DNA from: VRUE01 sp036406595
GTDB lineage: Bacteria; Actinomycetota; Thermoleophilia; Solirubrobacterales; 70-9
Assembly: GCA_036406595.1 (NCBI GenBank)
Contig: DASXAR010000063.1
Location: 49,525-113,524, forward strand
Length of the DNA stretch: 64,000 bases
Reading direction: 5' to 3'
Shown: positions 18,755 to 26,632 of the stretch, in pieces
Position numbering within the stretch: the first letter of the stretch is position 1
How the letters are laid out: each line of letters starts with the position of its first letter
Made by a program: the position numbers and the translations under genes
The notes under the pieces: model-generated
The model's database searches: none
Seen by the model: the letters and a program-made list of their open reading frames with translations, nothing else
Told to the model about the DNA's origin: nothing

Positions 18755-20092
18755 GAAGTTCTCGATCTCGTATGGAGTGACCTGGACGCGGTAGTCGTCC
18801 CATTCCTGCCGCTTGATCTCGACGAAGCGCCGGAACGTGTGCTCGCCGAGGGTGCGCAGGACGAGCTCGGAGTCGGCGGTCACCTCGATCGCCTCGCCAA
18901 GCGTCTCGGGGAGCTGCTCGATCCCCCGTTGGGCACGCTCCTCGGGCGAGAGGTGGTAGAGGTTCTGCTCCATCGGCTCCGGCAGCTCGTAGCCCTTCTC
19001 GATTCCCTCGAGGCCGGCCTGGAGCATGCCCGCGAAGCAGAGATATGGGTTGCAGGCGGGGTCGGGGCATCGCAGCTCGGCCCGGGTAGCCCCCTCCTTG
19101 CCGGGGTGGTAGAGCGGCACCCGGATCAGCGCCGAGCGGTTTCGCCGCGACCACGATAGGTAGACGGGCGCCTCGTAGCCGGGGACGAGGCGCTTGTAGG
19201 AGTTGGTCCACTGGGCGAACAGAGAGGAGATCTCGCGGGCGTGTTTGAGCTGGCCCGCGATGAAGGCCTTTGCGGTCGGCGAGAGGTAGTACTGGTCGTC
19301 GGCGTCGAAGAAGGCGTTCCCACCGTCGCGGCTGAGCGACTGGTGGACGTGCATGCCCGAGCCGTTCTCGCCGAACAGCGGCTTCGGCATGAAGGTCGCA
19401 TGCCAGCCGTATTTCATCGCGTACTCCTTGACGACGATGCGATAGGTCATGCAGTCGTCGGCCATCTGGAGCGCGTTCTTGTAGCGCATGTCGACCTCGT
19501 GCTGGGAGGGGCCGACCTCGTGGTGGGTGTACTCGACGTGGATGCCCATTTTCTCCAGGGCAAGCACCGTCTCGCGGCGCACGTCGGAGCCGGCGTCGAG
19601 CGTGGTCAGGTCGAAGTAGCCACCCTCGTCGAGCACCTCCGGCGTGCCGCCCTCGGGCTTGGCGGAGCGGAAGTAGAAGTACTCGAGCTCGGGGCCGATG
19701 TTGTAGGCGTCGAAGCCCATCTCCTCGGCGCGCCTCAGCGCCCGCCGCAGGATCCAGCGCGGGTCTCCCTCGTAGGGGTCGCCGCCCGGGACCCGGATGT
19801 CGCAGAACATGCGGGCGACGGTGTTCTCCTGCTCGGGACGCCAGGGAATCAGCGCGAAGGTCGAGGGATCCGGCATCGCGATCATGTCGCTCTCCTCGAT
19901 CGGGTTGAAGCCGGTGATCGACGACCCGTCGAAACCCATCCCACCGTCGAAGGCGTCCTCGAGCTCGGCCGCGTTGATCGAGAAGCTCTTCAGCTGGCCG
20001 AGAACGTCGGTGAACCAGAGCCGGACGAAGCGAACGTCGCGGTCCCTGACGATCTGGGCGACTTCCTCGGCATTCCTTGGGGCATCTGCCAT
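18740..20092 (-). CDS. glnA: Glutamine synthetase, type I
   Basis: At 450 residues, without the extra loop of the longest forms, this resembles GSI-alpha and the actinobacterial GlnA2-type enzymes. Signatures are MGFDGSSITGF, the GPELEYFYF and HHEVGPSQHEVD metal-binding glutamates, NGSGMHVHQS, NRSALIRVP, and RRFVEIKRQEWDDY near the end. It makes glutamine from glutamate, ammonia and ATP. The tyrosine region reads NLYHLSPEE, near the adenylylation-site context of GSI-beta, so adenylylation cannot be excluded. An AAGGAG site precedes the ATG. Gene function is clear; which glnA paralogue it is cannot be told. Confidence 0.93.
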   Translation of the reverse strand: MADAPRNAEEVAQIVRDRDVRFVRLWFTDVLGQLKSFSINAAELEDAFDGGMGFDGSSITGFNPIEESDMIAMPDPSTFALIPWRPEQENTVARMFCDIRVPGGDPYEGDPRWILRRALRRAEEMGFDAYNIGPELEYFYFRSAKPEGGTPEVLDEGGYFDLTTLDAGSDVRRETVLALEKMGIHVEYTHHEVGPSQHEVDMRYKNALQMADDCMTYRIVVKEYAMKYGWHATFMPKPLFGENGSGMHVHQSLSRDGGNAFFDADDQYYLSPTAKAFIAGQLKHAREISSLFAQWTNSYKRLVPGYEAPVYLSWSRRNRSALIRVPLYHPGKEGATRAELRCPDPACNPYLCFAGMLQAGLEGIEKGYELPEPMEQNLYHLSPEERAQRGIEQLPETLGEAIEVTADSELVLRTLGEHTFRRFVEIKRQEWDDYRVQVTPYEIENFLPVL

Positions 20093-20193
20093 TCCCGGTC
20101 TCCTTGCTGTTGTCCGGCCCGCGGCGGGGCCAACGATAGGCGAAGTGAACCGACCGGGTGCGAAACCACGTACTTCGGGGTAGTTGAATGGCC

Positions 20194-20240
20194 TTGCGAG
20201 GGGCCCGGAAACGCGGTATAACTTACTTCGCGTAAGTTAT
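20194..20240 (+). promoter_or_regulatory. Promoter with an overlapping perfect 9-bp inverted repeat (operator)
   Basis: ATAACTTAC (20218-20226) and GTAAGTTAT (20232-20240) are exact inverted repeats with a 5-nt spacer. A promoter reads TTGCGA (20194-20199), 17 nt, TATAAC (20217-20222), placing transcription start near 20229 inside the repeat. A repressor bound there would block initiation of the gene at 20321. No obvious regulator gene is adjacent. Confidence 0.68.
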
Positions 20241-20320
20241 CGGCTCAAAGTAAAGTAAAGGCCAAGTTAAGGCTCTCCGGCGCGCAGATCCATGGCCGGA
20301 GGCGAAGGCAGGATGCGAAC

Positions 20321-20887
20321 GTGACAGTAAAAACAGCAGTCAGCAGATTCCAGATCCACGACGAGTTGACGGCGCCTGACGAGAGCGCTCCTCTGATCAA
20401 GAGCATCCAGGCTGCAGGCGGTGCCGTGACGAAGTTCGTGGGCGTGCTCGCCGGCGCGCCCGCGGTGCTGCGCGCCTACACTCGGATGCGCTCAGAGCTG
20501 CGCGGAGGCGTGCTCCCGTGGGCGACGAGGGAGCGGATCGCACTGGCGGTCGCGGAGCACCGGCACGACGACTACAGCATCGCTCAGCACGCGAAATCGG
20601 CGCGGCGCGCCGGGCTCGGCCTCGATGAGGTCTCGCGGGCCCGCAGCTTTGCCTCCAGCGACGAGAAGGAGGCGGCGCTGCTGAGGTTCCTCGAGGCGAC
20701 GCTCGAGGCCGACGGCGTCCCCCCGCACCACCTCCACGAGGAGGCGCGTGAGATCGGCTGGACCGACGAGGAGATCCTCGAGGCGGTCGGACACGTCGCG
20801 CTCAACGAGTTCCAGAGCCTGATCGCCGGAGCCGCGGCGCTCCCGAAAGACCAGGCTACGCCGGAGGTCCTCCCCTCGGCGGCCTGA
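20321..20887 (+). CDS. Carboxymuconolactone decarboxylase/AhpD-like protein without the CxxC
   Basis: The 188-residue all-helical protein resembles the carboxymuconolactone decarboxylase superfamily: LPWATRERIALAVAEHRHDD, YSIAQHAKSARRAG, and a C-terminal TDEEILEAVGHVALNEFQSL. Peroxidase members carry E-x2-C-x2-C-x3-H. Here both cysteines are missing (the stretch is HRHDDYSIAQH), while Glu and His positions remain, so AhpD-type disulfide chemistry is not possible. It starts at a GTG about 90 nt after an operator-like palindrome, so it is probably inducible. Function uncertain. Confidence 0.78.
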   Translation: MTVKTAVSRFQIHDELTAPDESAPLIKSIQAAGGAVTKFVGVLAGAPAVLRAYTRMRSELRGGVLPWATRERIALAVAEHRHDDYSIAQHAKSARRAGLGLDEVSRARSFASSDEKEAALLRFLEATLEADGVPPHHLHEEAREIGWTDEEILEAVGHVALNEFQSLIAGAAALPKDQATPEVLPSAA

Positions 20888-20908
20888 GGGCCGCCGGGCG
20901 GGCGGCCC
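20888..20908. terminator. Bidirectional hairpin between convergent genes
   Basis: GGGCCGCC (20888-20895) and GGCGGCCC (20901-20908) form a perfect 8-bp stem with a 5-nt loop, directly after the stop of the plus-strand gene and seven bases before the end of the minus-strand one. There is no T-run, as is common for terminators of GC-rich genomes. Confidence 0.55.
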
Positions 20909-20914
20909 TGTCCG

Positions 20915-21604
20915 TCAGTCGAGAACGACGGTCGCCGTGTAGAGCAGGCGGGCGGTGCGGTACAGGCAGCCGTAGGTCGCGCGGCGCCCCACCATCTGCT
21001 GCGGCTGGCCCTGCCGGACCGCGGTCGTGTCCGTGCACTTTCCAGGCTCGCGACTGGCCCGCCAGGAATTGGTCGAGGTAAGCCCCTCGGCGAACGCGGG
21101 GGCCCAGGTCGGAACCGTGAGGCCGACGATGTCGCCCCGCTTCACCTTCAGCGACGCGCCGAAGTGGACCGTCTGGCCGAGGAACGGGCTGAGGACCCGC
21201 ACCGAGCCCTGGCTGCGCAGATTGAAGCGAGGCGGATTCGTGCCGGGAACTCGGCGGAGGATCGCCAGACGGGCCTCCGGCGGGGTGCCGAAGAAGCCGT
21301 TGAAGAAGGAGCGCTGCATGTTGGTCGGCTGTGAAAGGGTCAGCGACCACGACTTGACCTTGCCATCGCGCGGCACCCGGAACGGTGATTTGGCCTGACT
21401 GTTGCTGAGCTGGAAGCCGGTCACGCTGCCGACCGCCTGGCAGGGAAGCTCGGGACAGGAGGGATCGGGAACGGTCGCCGTCGAACCGAGCACGACGGAG
21501 GTTCGGGCCTTGGCGGCAACCCCGCTGCCGGCGCCGAAGATGGCGAGAGCAGCCAGGCAGGCGAGCAGCGTCGCCGACGCAAAGACCCGCGGGTACCTCG
21601 ACAT
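20915..21604 (-). CDS. Secreted protein of unknown function
   Basis: The 229-residue protein starts at the ATG at 21604, seven bases after GGAG in a GGAGAGGAG run; an in-frame TTG two codons upstream has poorer spacing. A signal peptide is clear: SRYPR, a hydrophobic LLACLAALAIFGAGS, then AAKA. The mature part is beta-rich, with paired cysteines (PSCPELPC near the N-terminus, GKC and YGC towards the C-terminus), consistent with disulfides outside the cell. No family recognised. Its neighbour on the same strand is a RlpA-like secreted protein. Confidence 0.75.
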   Translation of the reverse strand: MSRYPRVFASATLLACLAALAIFGAGSGVAAKARTSVVLGSTATVPDPSCPELPCQAVGSVTGFQLSNSQAKSPFRVPRDGKVKSWSLTLSQPTNMQRSFFNGFFGTPPEARLAILRRVPGTNPPRFNLRSQGSVRVLSPFLGQTVHFGASLKVKRGDIVGLTVPTWAPAFAEGLTSTNSWRASREPGKCTDTTAVRQGQPQQMVGRRATYGCLYRTARLLYTATVVLD

Positions 21605-21671
21605 GCCCAAGCTCCTCTCCTAGCGCTGCAGGTTCGCGAAGACTAGCCGCAGCAACGGCGCGATACCGCCC

Positions 21672-22175
21672 TCAGCGGCGGTGCGGCCTCCGCACGATCG
21701 AGAAGCCGATCCGGTCGGCGCCTTCGAAGCCGAGCGCCCGGCGGGCTCCGTTGGTCAGGTCCCAGGCGTTCCCGCGGCTGTAGGGGCCGCGGTCGATCAC
21801 AGGGGCCAGCAGGACCCGGCCGTGGTAGCTGAAGCGCACCAGGGTGTGGCAGGGAAGCCGCTTGTGCGCGACGCCCACGGTGCCGGGAAGGAGCAGGTCC
21901 CCGCAGGCCGTGTGCCGCCCGTAGAGGCCCGGCCCGTACCAGGTCGCGCCGGCCCAGCGGATCGGCGTGAAGGTGAGCCCGTCGCTGGCGCTCGCGCTGG
22001 GAGAGGGCTTCGTCGCGAGACCACCGGTCGCCGCCTCTGCCGTCGGGGAAGAGATGCAGAGAGCGATCGCGAGGAAGAGGGCCGCCGGGCGCGCGCGCCG
22101 GAGCCGGCGTCGGATGCTTCCGCGCTCCACTCGCGATCGTTTTCTCCGCCCAGGGCGGTCTCTGCCTACGTACAT
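21672..22175 (-). CDS. RlpA-like double-psi beta-barrel secreted protein
   Basis: The 167-residue protein has a basic N-terminus (VERGSIRRRLRRARP) and a hydrophobic signal segment (AALFLAIALCISS), followed by a Ser/Pro linker and a domain of about 95 residues. That domain contains ATWYGPGLYGRHTACGD, VAHKRLPCHTLVRF, APVIDRGPYSRGNAWDLT and ALGF, the hallmark of the RlpA/3D double-psi barrel, including the conserved D-R-G-P-Y and the later Asp. RlpA-type domains bind or cleave glycan strands of peptidoglycan lacking stem peptides. An extracellular wall-active role is inferred. It lacks the SPOR domain of RlpA proper. Confidence 0.85.
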   Translation of the reverse strand: MYVGRDRPGRRKRSRVERGSIRRRLRRARPAALFLAIALCISSPTAEAATGGLATKPSPSASASDGLTFTPIRWAGATWYGPGLYGRHTACGDLLLPGTVGVAHKRLPCHTLVRFSYHGRVLLAPVIDRGPYSRGNAWDLTNGARRALGFEGADRIGFSIVRRPHRR

Positions 22176-22359
22176 GCTCTTCCGTGCGCTTGCGGGGTTA
22201 GCTGTCGGGCTCGCGCTGAAAGAGCTGCGCTACGCGGCAGAAGCCGTCGATTCGCCCCCAAATTCTCGGGTCCCCCGCTCTCCGCGGTATGTGGGCGGAG
22301 ATTCAGCGAGTCGGCGCGGCAGATTAGCAGACGCTAAGACGGAATTCGCAAAGCGCATA

Positions 22360-22385
22360 GGAAAGGCCCCTCGCGGGGCCTTTCC
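22360..22385 (-). terminator. Terminator of the RNase P RNA gene
   Basis: GGAAAGGCCCC (22360-22370) and GGGGCCTTTCC (22375-22385) form a perfect 11-bp stem with a TCGC loop, immediately after the 3' end of rnpB on the minus strand. The following bases (TATGCGCTTTG) contain only short T runs. Confidence 0.8.
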
Positions 22386-22386
22386 G

Positions 22387-22750
22387 TTAGCGGGCCTGTA
22401 AGCCGGATCCTGTCGTGAGCGGCCATCCATCTCCCGGGACCGGGTCCCGGGGGCGCCGGAGGCGCCTGCGGCCTACCTGGACCTCGCCGGGCAGGGTCGA
22501 CGGTCCTGCTTGGCCTTGCACCGGGCGGGGTTTGCCTGGCCGCCGCGTCACCGCGGCGCCGGTGCGCTCTTACCGCACCATTTCACCTTTGCCTGTACGC
22601 GGCTCACGTGAGGCCGCGCCATCGGCCGTGTGATTTCTGTGGCACTTTCCCGCGGGTTTCCCCGGGTGGGCGTTACCCACCGCCCTCGCCCTTTGGTGTC
22701 CGGACTTTCCTCGAGGGGTTTTCTCTCCCCCCGCGGTCGCTCGGCCCGCC
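22387..22750 (-). ncRNA. rnpB: RNase P RNA, bacterial type A
   Basis: Read on the minus strand this gives GAGGAAAGTCCGGACACC near the 5' end, AGTGCCACAGAAA in the middle and CGACAGGATCCGGCTTA near the 3' end, which are the conserved core blocks of bacterial RNase P RNA. P1 is formed by GCGGGCC at the 5' end (22743-22749) and GGCCCGC at the 3' end (22390-22396). Length is about 365 nt. A promoter and terminator bracket it. It matures the 5' ends of tRNAs. Apparent reading frames over it are spurious. Exact ends are uncertain by a few bases. Confidence 0.95.
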
Positions 22751-22755
22751 GTTCA

Positions 22756-22784
22756 AGGGTAGCTCGCCTGCGCGAATCGGCCAA
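22756..22784 (-). promoter_or_regulatory. Promoter of rnpB
   Basis: On the minus strand TTGGCC (22784-22779), a 17-nt spacer and TACCCT (22761-22756) fit a housekeeping promoter (-10 of the TAnnnT form). The expected start at about 22750 agrees with the 5' strand of the P1 helix. Confidence 0.6.
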
Positions 22785-22818
22785 GCGGACCGGGCCGGAT
22801 CTTGCGAGCGATGCGAGC

Positions 22819-23430
22819 TCAGATTTTGCGAAGCACGCCGATCACGCGGCCGAGCACGGTCACGTCCGTGCTGCGGATCGGCTCCATCGACTCGTTCTCG
22901 GGCTGCAAGCGGATGTGGTCGTCCTCGCGGAAGAAGCGCTTGACCGTCGCCTCCTCCCCGATCAGCGCGACGACGATCTCGCCGTCGCTCGCGTCCTCAG
23001 AGGGACGCACCACCGTGTAGTCGCCGTCGAAGATGCCCGCGTCCTTCATGCTCTCGCCGCGCACGCGCAGGATGTAGTCCCCGTCCTCGCCGCCGATCAC
23101 ATCCGGGATCTCGATGTACTCCTCGACGTTCTCTTCGGCGACGATCGGCTGCCCGGCGGCGACCTGGCCGACGAGCGGCAGGCCGCGCCCGGGAAGGATC
23201 GTCTTCTTGGCGCGGTCGAAGAGCAGCTCGATCGCCCGCGGCTTGGATGGATCCCGCTTCAGCAGCCCGATCTTCTCGAGGTTCGAGAGGTGCGCGTGCA
23301 CCGTCGAGGAGGAGTGCAGGCCGACCGCTTTGCCGATCTCGCGGACCGTCGGGGGGTAGCCGGTCTTCGCCGCGTAGCGACGAATAAAGTCGAAAATCTC
23401 CCGCTGCCGCTTGGTCAGGTCGAGGTCCAC
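22819..23430 (-). CDS. lexA: LexA repressor
   Basis: From the GTG at 23430 the protein has 203 residues. The N-terminal winged helix starts LTKRQREIFDFIRRYAAKTG and includes PPTVREIGKAVGLHSSSTVH. The cleavage site is GQVAAG (Ala-Gly), the catalytic serine is in RVRGESMKDAGI and the lysine in EEATVKRFF. LexA represses DNA-damage genes until RecA triggers its self-cleavage. The frame is open further upstream, but the SOS box and the AAGGGA ribosome site fit the 23430 start. A perfect SOS box 41 bp upstream shows autoregulation. Confidence 0.96.
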   Translation of the reverse strand: MDLDLTKRQREIFDFIRRYAAKTGYPPTVREIGKAVGLHSSSTVHAHLSNLEKIGLLKRDPSKPRAIELLFDRAKKTILPGRGLPLVGQVAAGQPIVAEENVEEYIEIPDVIGGEDGDYILRVRGESMKDAGIFDGDYTVVRPSEDASDGEIVVALIGEEATVKRFFREDDHIRLQPENESMEPIRSTDVTVLGRVIGVLRKI

Positions 23431-23470
23431 CGAGTTCCCTTCTGCGAGCTGGGTCGTGTGTCGATTGGTT

Positions 23471-23484
23471 CGAACACCTGTTCG
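23471..23484. promoter_or_regulatory. lexA: SOS box (LexA operator)
   Basis: CGAACACCTGTTCG is a perfect CGAAC-N4-GTTCG palindrome, the actinobacterial/Gram-positive LexA site, located 41 bp upstream of the lexA start. No other exact copy was found in this window, including upstream of uvrC. Confidence 0.9.
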
Positions 23485-23519
23485 CAGGGTACCTGCTCCC
23501 CCGGATGCTTGCAACCGTT

Positions 23520-23544
23520 CCGGGCCCGCCCTGGGCGGGCCCGG
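23520..23544. repeat. GC-rich hairpin between lexA and tRNA-Leu
   Basis: CCGGGCCCGCC (23520-23530), loop CTG, GGCGGGCCCGG (23534-23544): a perfect 11-bp stem. It sits upstream of two divergently read genes, an odd place for a terminator, although it could protect each from antisense transcription. Confidence 0.5.
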
Positions 23545-23584
23545 CCGGCAACCCCGCCCAGCGACTAGAATCGTCCGCCCTCGA

Positions 23585-23670
<86 letters not shown>

Positions 23671-23711
23671 TTTCCCGGACCGTCTGGTACCGGCGGTACT
23701 TTTTCGGCATC

Positions 23712-23975
23712 TTGCGGCGGCGGGCGAACGGCTCCTGGTACGCGGCCAAGCTGCGGCTCGACTGGTCGCCGGAGCGGCAGGCGCAGGCAGACGCCGCCGA
23801 GATCCGCATCTACCGGGTCGAGCAATCCGAGCAGCCCGCCGAGGTCACGGTCGAGCTGCCGGCGGTGACCGGCGTCCACGCCACGACGGCGATCCTCGAC
23901 GCATTTCCCGGCATCGGTCCGGACGCCTTCGAGCAGGCTCCGTATTCCACCGGCGCGCTGCGCCGCGGGGCGTAG
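23712..23975 (+). CDS. Hypothetical protein directly behind tRNA-Leu
   Basis: The frame is codon-biased like real genes here (third positions mostly G or C) and encodes about 87 residues from a TTG at 23712, with LRLDWSPERQAQADAAEIRI in the middle and no membrane segment. The open frame continues upstream into the tRNA, where a GTG at 23628 lies, so the true start is unclear. No family recognised. It is followed 18 nt later by the Crp-like regulator, with which it may be co-transcribed. The frame could also be the remnant of a gene truncated by recombination at the tRNA. Confidence 0.42.
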   Translation: MRRRANGSWYAAKLRLDWSPERQAQADAAEIRIYRVEQSEQPAEVTVELPAVTGVHATTAILDAFPGIGPDAFEQAPYSTGALRRGA

Positions 23976-23993
23976 TCCGGCAGCGCGAGGAAT

Positions 23994-24689
23994 GTGGGCA
24001 AGCTCTCCCTGATTCGCGCCGAGCCGGCGCTCGCCGCCGGCCTCAGTGCCCGGCAGCGCAGAGCCGCGGAGCGAAGGCTCCAGGTGCGAACCGTCGTGCT
24101 GCCCGCCGGTTCATGGCGGCCCGAGGCGGAAAAGTACCCCCAGGGCTTCGGCTATCTCCTGGCCGCCGGGATGCTGCTGCGCAGGATCGACATCGAGAAC
24201 GGCCGCAGCGTGGAGCTGCTGGCGAAAGGAGACTGCCTCTTCCCCTGGCGGGAGGAGGCGGCGTCCTTCTCACGGGCCGAATGGCAGGTCATCGAGCGCG
24301 CCACGCTGGCTCCGCTGGACCTCAGGCCCGGCTCCGACCTATCCCGCCTCCCCACCGTTTCCGCGATGATCGCGGCCCGCGCAACCGACCGCTCGCGACG
24401 GCTGGCGCTGCAATCGGCGACGATGAGCATCGTCGGGATCGAGCACCGGCTCCGGGCTCTCCTCTGGGTGCTCGCTGAGCAGTGGGGGCGGGTCGTGAGC
24501 GAGGGGGTCGAGCTGCGACTCGATGTTCCGCAGGATGTCCTCGCGGCAATGGTCGGCGCACGCCGCCCGACGGTGAGCATGGCGCTGAGCACCCTCGACG
24601 AGCGAGGGCAGGTGGTCTCGGTGGCGCCGGGCTGCTGGCTCTTGAAGGGCGAGCCTCCGACGCCCCTGGACCTCGAGTCAGATCCCTGA
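23994..24689 (+). CDS. Crp/Fnr-family transcriptional regulator
   Basis: The 231-residue protein has an N-terminal cupin-like sensor domain (about residues 30-125; GFGYLLAAGMLLRRIDIENG, ELLAKGDCLFPW), a long dimerisation helix, and a C-terminal winged helix with LDVPQDVLAAMVGARRPTVS, the Crp recognition helix. The cyclic-nucleotide pocket signature is not conserved and there are too few cysteines for an Fnr-type cluster, so the signal is unknown. GTG start, preceded by GAGGAA. Confidence 0.85.
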   Translation: MGKLSLIRAEPALAAGLSARQRRAAERRLQVRTVVLPAGSWRPEAEKYPQGFGYLLAAGMLLRRIDIENGRSVELLAKGDCLFPWREEAASFSRAEWQVIERATLAPLDLRPGSDLSRLPTVSAMIAARATDRSRRLALQSATMSIVGIEHRLRALLWVLAEQWGRVVSEGVELRLDVPQDVLAAMVGARRPTVSMALSTLDERGQVVSVAPGCWLLKGEPPTPLDLESDP

Positions 24690-24693
24690 CCGA

Positions 24694-25470
24694 TCAGCCC
24701 CGAACCCGGCAGGGCCGCACCACGTCGCCCTTGAGGCGTGTCCCATCGCGGAAGGCAACGGTCCCGTGGGCAAAGAAGCGCCCGTTCGCGCACCGTGCCA
24801 GCAGATAGCTCTGCCGGTGCCCGCGACGCCTGAAGGTGCGCTTGATCCTCAGGTTGAAGTGGGTCAACGACCCGCTGCCCCCGGCAATGGTCGGGATGCG
24901 TGCCACCGCCCTCGTCCCGAAGCGGCCCCGATGGGCCCTCTTCACCCTCACGGTGGTGACGATGGCGGTCGGCGCCGGAACGCTGACATAGGCATGGATG
25001 AGCATCGTCGTCACGCCTCTGCGCACGCCACCGTTGAAGATCACCAGCGGGCCCTTTGCGACGAATGGCGCCTGTTCGGCGAATTCCACCCGCACCGCGG
25101 TGGACCCCGCGCCGATGATCGCCCGCCGGCAGGCGGCCTTTGCGGCGCTGGTCGTCCGCGCCTGCAGCTGCCCCGACCTGCACGACGAAAGGCCCCTGGC
25201 GTTCACCGTTCCGTGCTTGTCGAAGTCGATCGTCACGGTCTTCGCGGCCGGCGGCTGAGAGCCATCCGCGGTTCGGACCGCACCGCCGACCCTCAGCGCT
25301 ATCGGCGCGAGCGTCTTCCTCGGCAGCTTTCTCGGCGTCACCCCGCCATTGATCGAGAGGATCAGGTTTCCGGCCCGAACGGTGGTGGGCTTCGCGGCCC
25401 GGGCGATGCCCACCGATGCCAGCGCGACCAGCGCCGTGAGCGCGGCGGCGCGCTGTAGTTGAAGTCTCAT
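24694..25470 (-). CDS. Secreted protein of unknown function
   Basis: The 258-residue protein has a signal peptide (RLQLQRAAALTALVALASVG, cleavage near ARA-AKP). The mature chain is beta-rich and basic, with cysteines near the middle (SSCRSGQ, AACRRAI) and at the C-terminus (ARCANGRF, RPCRVRG) that could form disulfides. The pattern, including a TIDFDKHGTVNARGL segment, recalls conserved secreted proteins of Solirubrobacterales, but I cannot name a family. Convergent with the Crp-like regulator. Confidence 0.72.
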   Translation of the reverse strand: MRLQLQRAAALTALVALASVGIARAAKPTTVRAGNLILSINGGVTPRKLPRKTLAPIALRVGGAVRTADGSQPPAAKTVTIDFDKHGTVNARGLSSCRSGQLQARTTSAAKAACRRAIIGAGSTAVRVEFAEQAPFVAKGPLVIFNGGVRRGVTTMLIHAYVSVPAPTAIVTTVRVKRAHRGRFGTRAVARIPTIAGGSGSLTHFNLRIKRTFRRRGHRQSYLLARCANGRFFAHGTVAFRDGTRLKGDVVRPCRVRG

Positions 25471-25589
25471 CGTGTTCCTGCCTCCTTGCAGGCGCCCCCG
25501 GAGGGCGCGCCGCGTCGGATCCCTGCCATGCAGTCGTCTACCCCGCCCGGCCTACTGCTAACTGTGTGGCGACCGGGCTGGGGGATCGA

Positions 25590-25656
25590 TGTCAGGTTTC
25601 TGACACGCATCGGCACCCGTTGCCCGCCGGCGTGTTGGGGGTCCACAGCCAACACG
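25590..25656. promoter_or_regulatory. Two inverted repeats between divergent secreted-protein genes
   Basis: TGTCAG-GTTT-CTGACA lies at 25590-25605, and CGTGTTGG-N10-CCAACACG at 25631-25656; both have perfect arms. They are in the 212-nt gap between the genes starting at 25470 (minus) and 25683 (plus), a normal place for operators. No cognate regulator can be named. Confidence 0.42.
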
Positions 25657-25682
25657 GAGCAAACCCACACGGGAGGAGAAGC

Positions 25683-26108
25683 ATGTCCCTTCGACTCAAG
25701 ATGAGCGGGATCCTCGCAGTCAGCTTCATGGCAGCAGGTCTGGTCACATCCGATGGCGCCGCGATGGCGGATTCACCGTCGAGAAACGTGCTCCGAGGCC
25801 ATACCTCGCAGGGATTCAAGATCAGGCTCCTGCTCAAGAAACGGACCGTCGACGTCCTGCGCTTCAAGGCGCGGCTCTCCTGCCGCGACGGGAGCGTCCT
25901 CCTCGTCGATGAGAGCGGGTTTCTCAAGACCCCTGTGAAGCACAGCGGCAGCTTCCGCGACACCCAGTTCGGCTCGACCGACAAGGTCTACCTGCGGGGA
26001 CGCGTCACGGGCCGCTCCATAACCGGAAAGGTGCGGGTCACGGACCGAACCCGAGGCGGATCCCGCTGTCACTCGCGCTGGCTGAAGTTCCACTCGGCGA
26101 AGCATTAG
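25683..26108 (+). CDS. Small secreted protein of unknown function
   Basis: The 141-residue protein starts at an ATG with GGGAGGAG upstream. The signal peptide is SLRLKMSGILAVSFMAAGLV with likely cleavage after AMA. The mature part is basic and beta-rich with two cysteines (LSCRDG and SRCHSR) that may pair; VYLRGRVTGRSITGKVRVTD resembles a beta-sandwich strand pair. No family recognised. Confidence 0.72.
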   Translation: MSLRLKMSGILAVSFMAAGLVTSDGAAMADSPSRNVLRGHTSQGFKIRLLLKKRTVDVLRFKARLSCRDGSVLLVDESGFLKTPVKHSGSFRDTQFGSTDKVYLRGRVTGRSITGKVRVTDRTRGGSRCHSRWLKFHSAKH

Positions 26109-26119
26109 GGCGCAGGGCC

Positions 26120-26632
26120 TCATCGACTTCGAGACTGGGCGAGAGCCGCGCGGATGAAGGCCGACTTGGCCTCCGTGTAGGCGTCGCGATCCTGGGGGAA
26201 GCGGGCCGCCAACCGGTGCTTCAGAGCCACATAGTCAGCCGCGGCGCGCGGGTCCCCGCGGAGGAGATCGCGAAACGCGAGTCTGTCGCGGTACGGGGCC
26301 GAATCGACCGGGACCAGGTGCAGGTGATGGGTGCGGCTGCTCGGCCGAGGCTTGCAGAACCAGTGCATCTCCGCGGCTCGGTAGGGAGCGTGGACGTACT
26401 GGTGTCGGGCGAGCGGCTCGAAGCACCCTCTCGAGCCGTCGAGATCCCTGACGCCGACCATGATGTCGATCACGGGCTTGGCGTCGAGGCCGGGCACGGC
26501 GGTGCTCCCGACGTGGTGCACCCCGCCCACGATCCAGGGGCCGATCGCCTCCCGCAGGAGCGCGGCCTCATGCTCGAACCGCGCCGGCCACCCCGGGTCG
26601 TACGGGACGATGCGAATCGGCTCGTCGCTCAC
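26120..26632 (-). CDS. GrpB-like nucleotidyltransferase-fold protein
   Basis: The 170-residue protein belongs to the GrpB/UPF0157 family: IRIVPYDPGWPARFEHEA, VGGVHHVGSTAVPGLDAKPV followed by IDIMVG, HHLHLVP, and FRDLLRGDPRAAADYVALKH. The GSTAVPG-(x)-KPxID block is the nucleotidyltransferase-like core. Some members are fused to CoaE, but here it stands alone; its reaction is not established. The GTG start overlaps the acetyltransferase stop (GTGA), so the two are translationally coupled. Confidence 0.88.
   Translation of the reverse strand: MSDEPIRIVPYDPGWPARFEHEAALLREAIGPWIVGGVHHVGSTAVPGLDAKPVIDIMVGVRDLDGSRGCFEPLARHQYVHAPYRAAEMHWFCKPRPSSRTHHLHLVPVDSAPYRDRLAFRDLLRGDPRAAADYVALKHRLAARFPQDRDAYTEAKSAFIRAALAQSRSR

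Noticed and set aside
22415..22784. Open frames over the RNase P RNA
   Set aside because: The region is fully explained by rnpB core motifs, P1 pairing, promoter and terminator.
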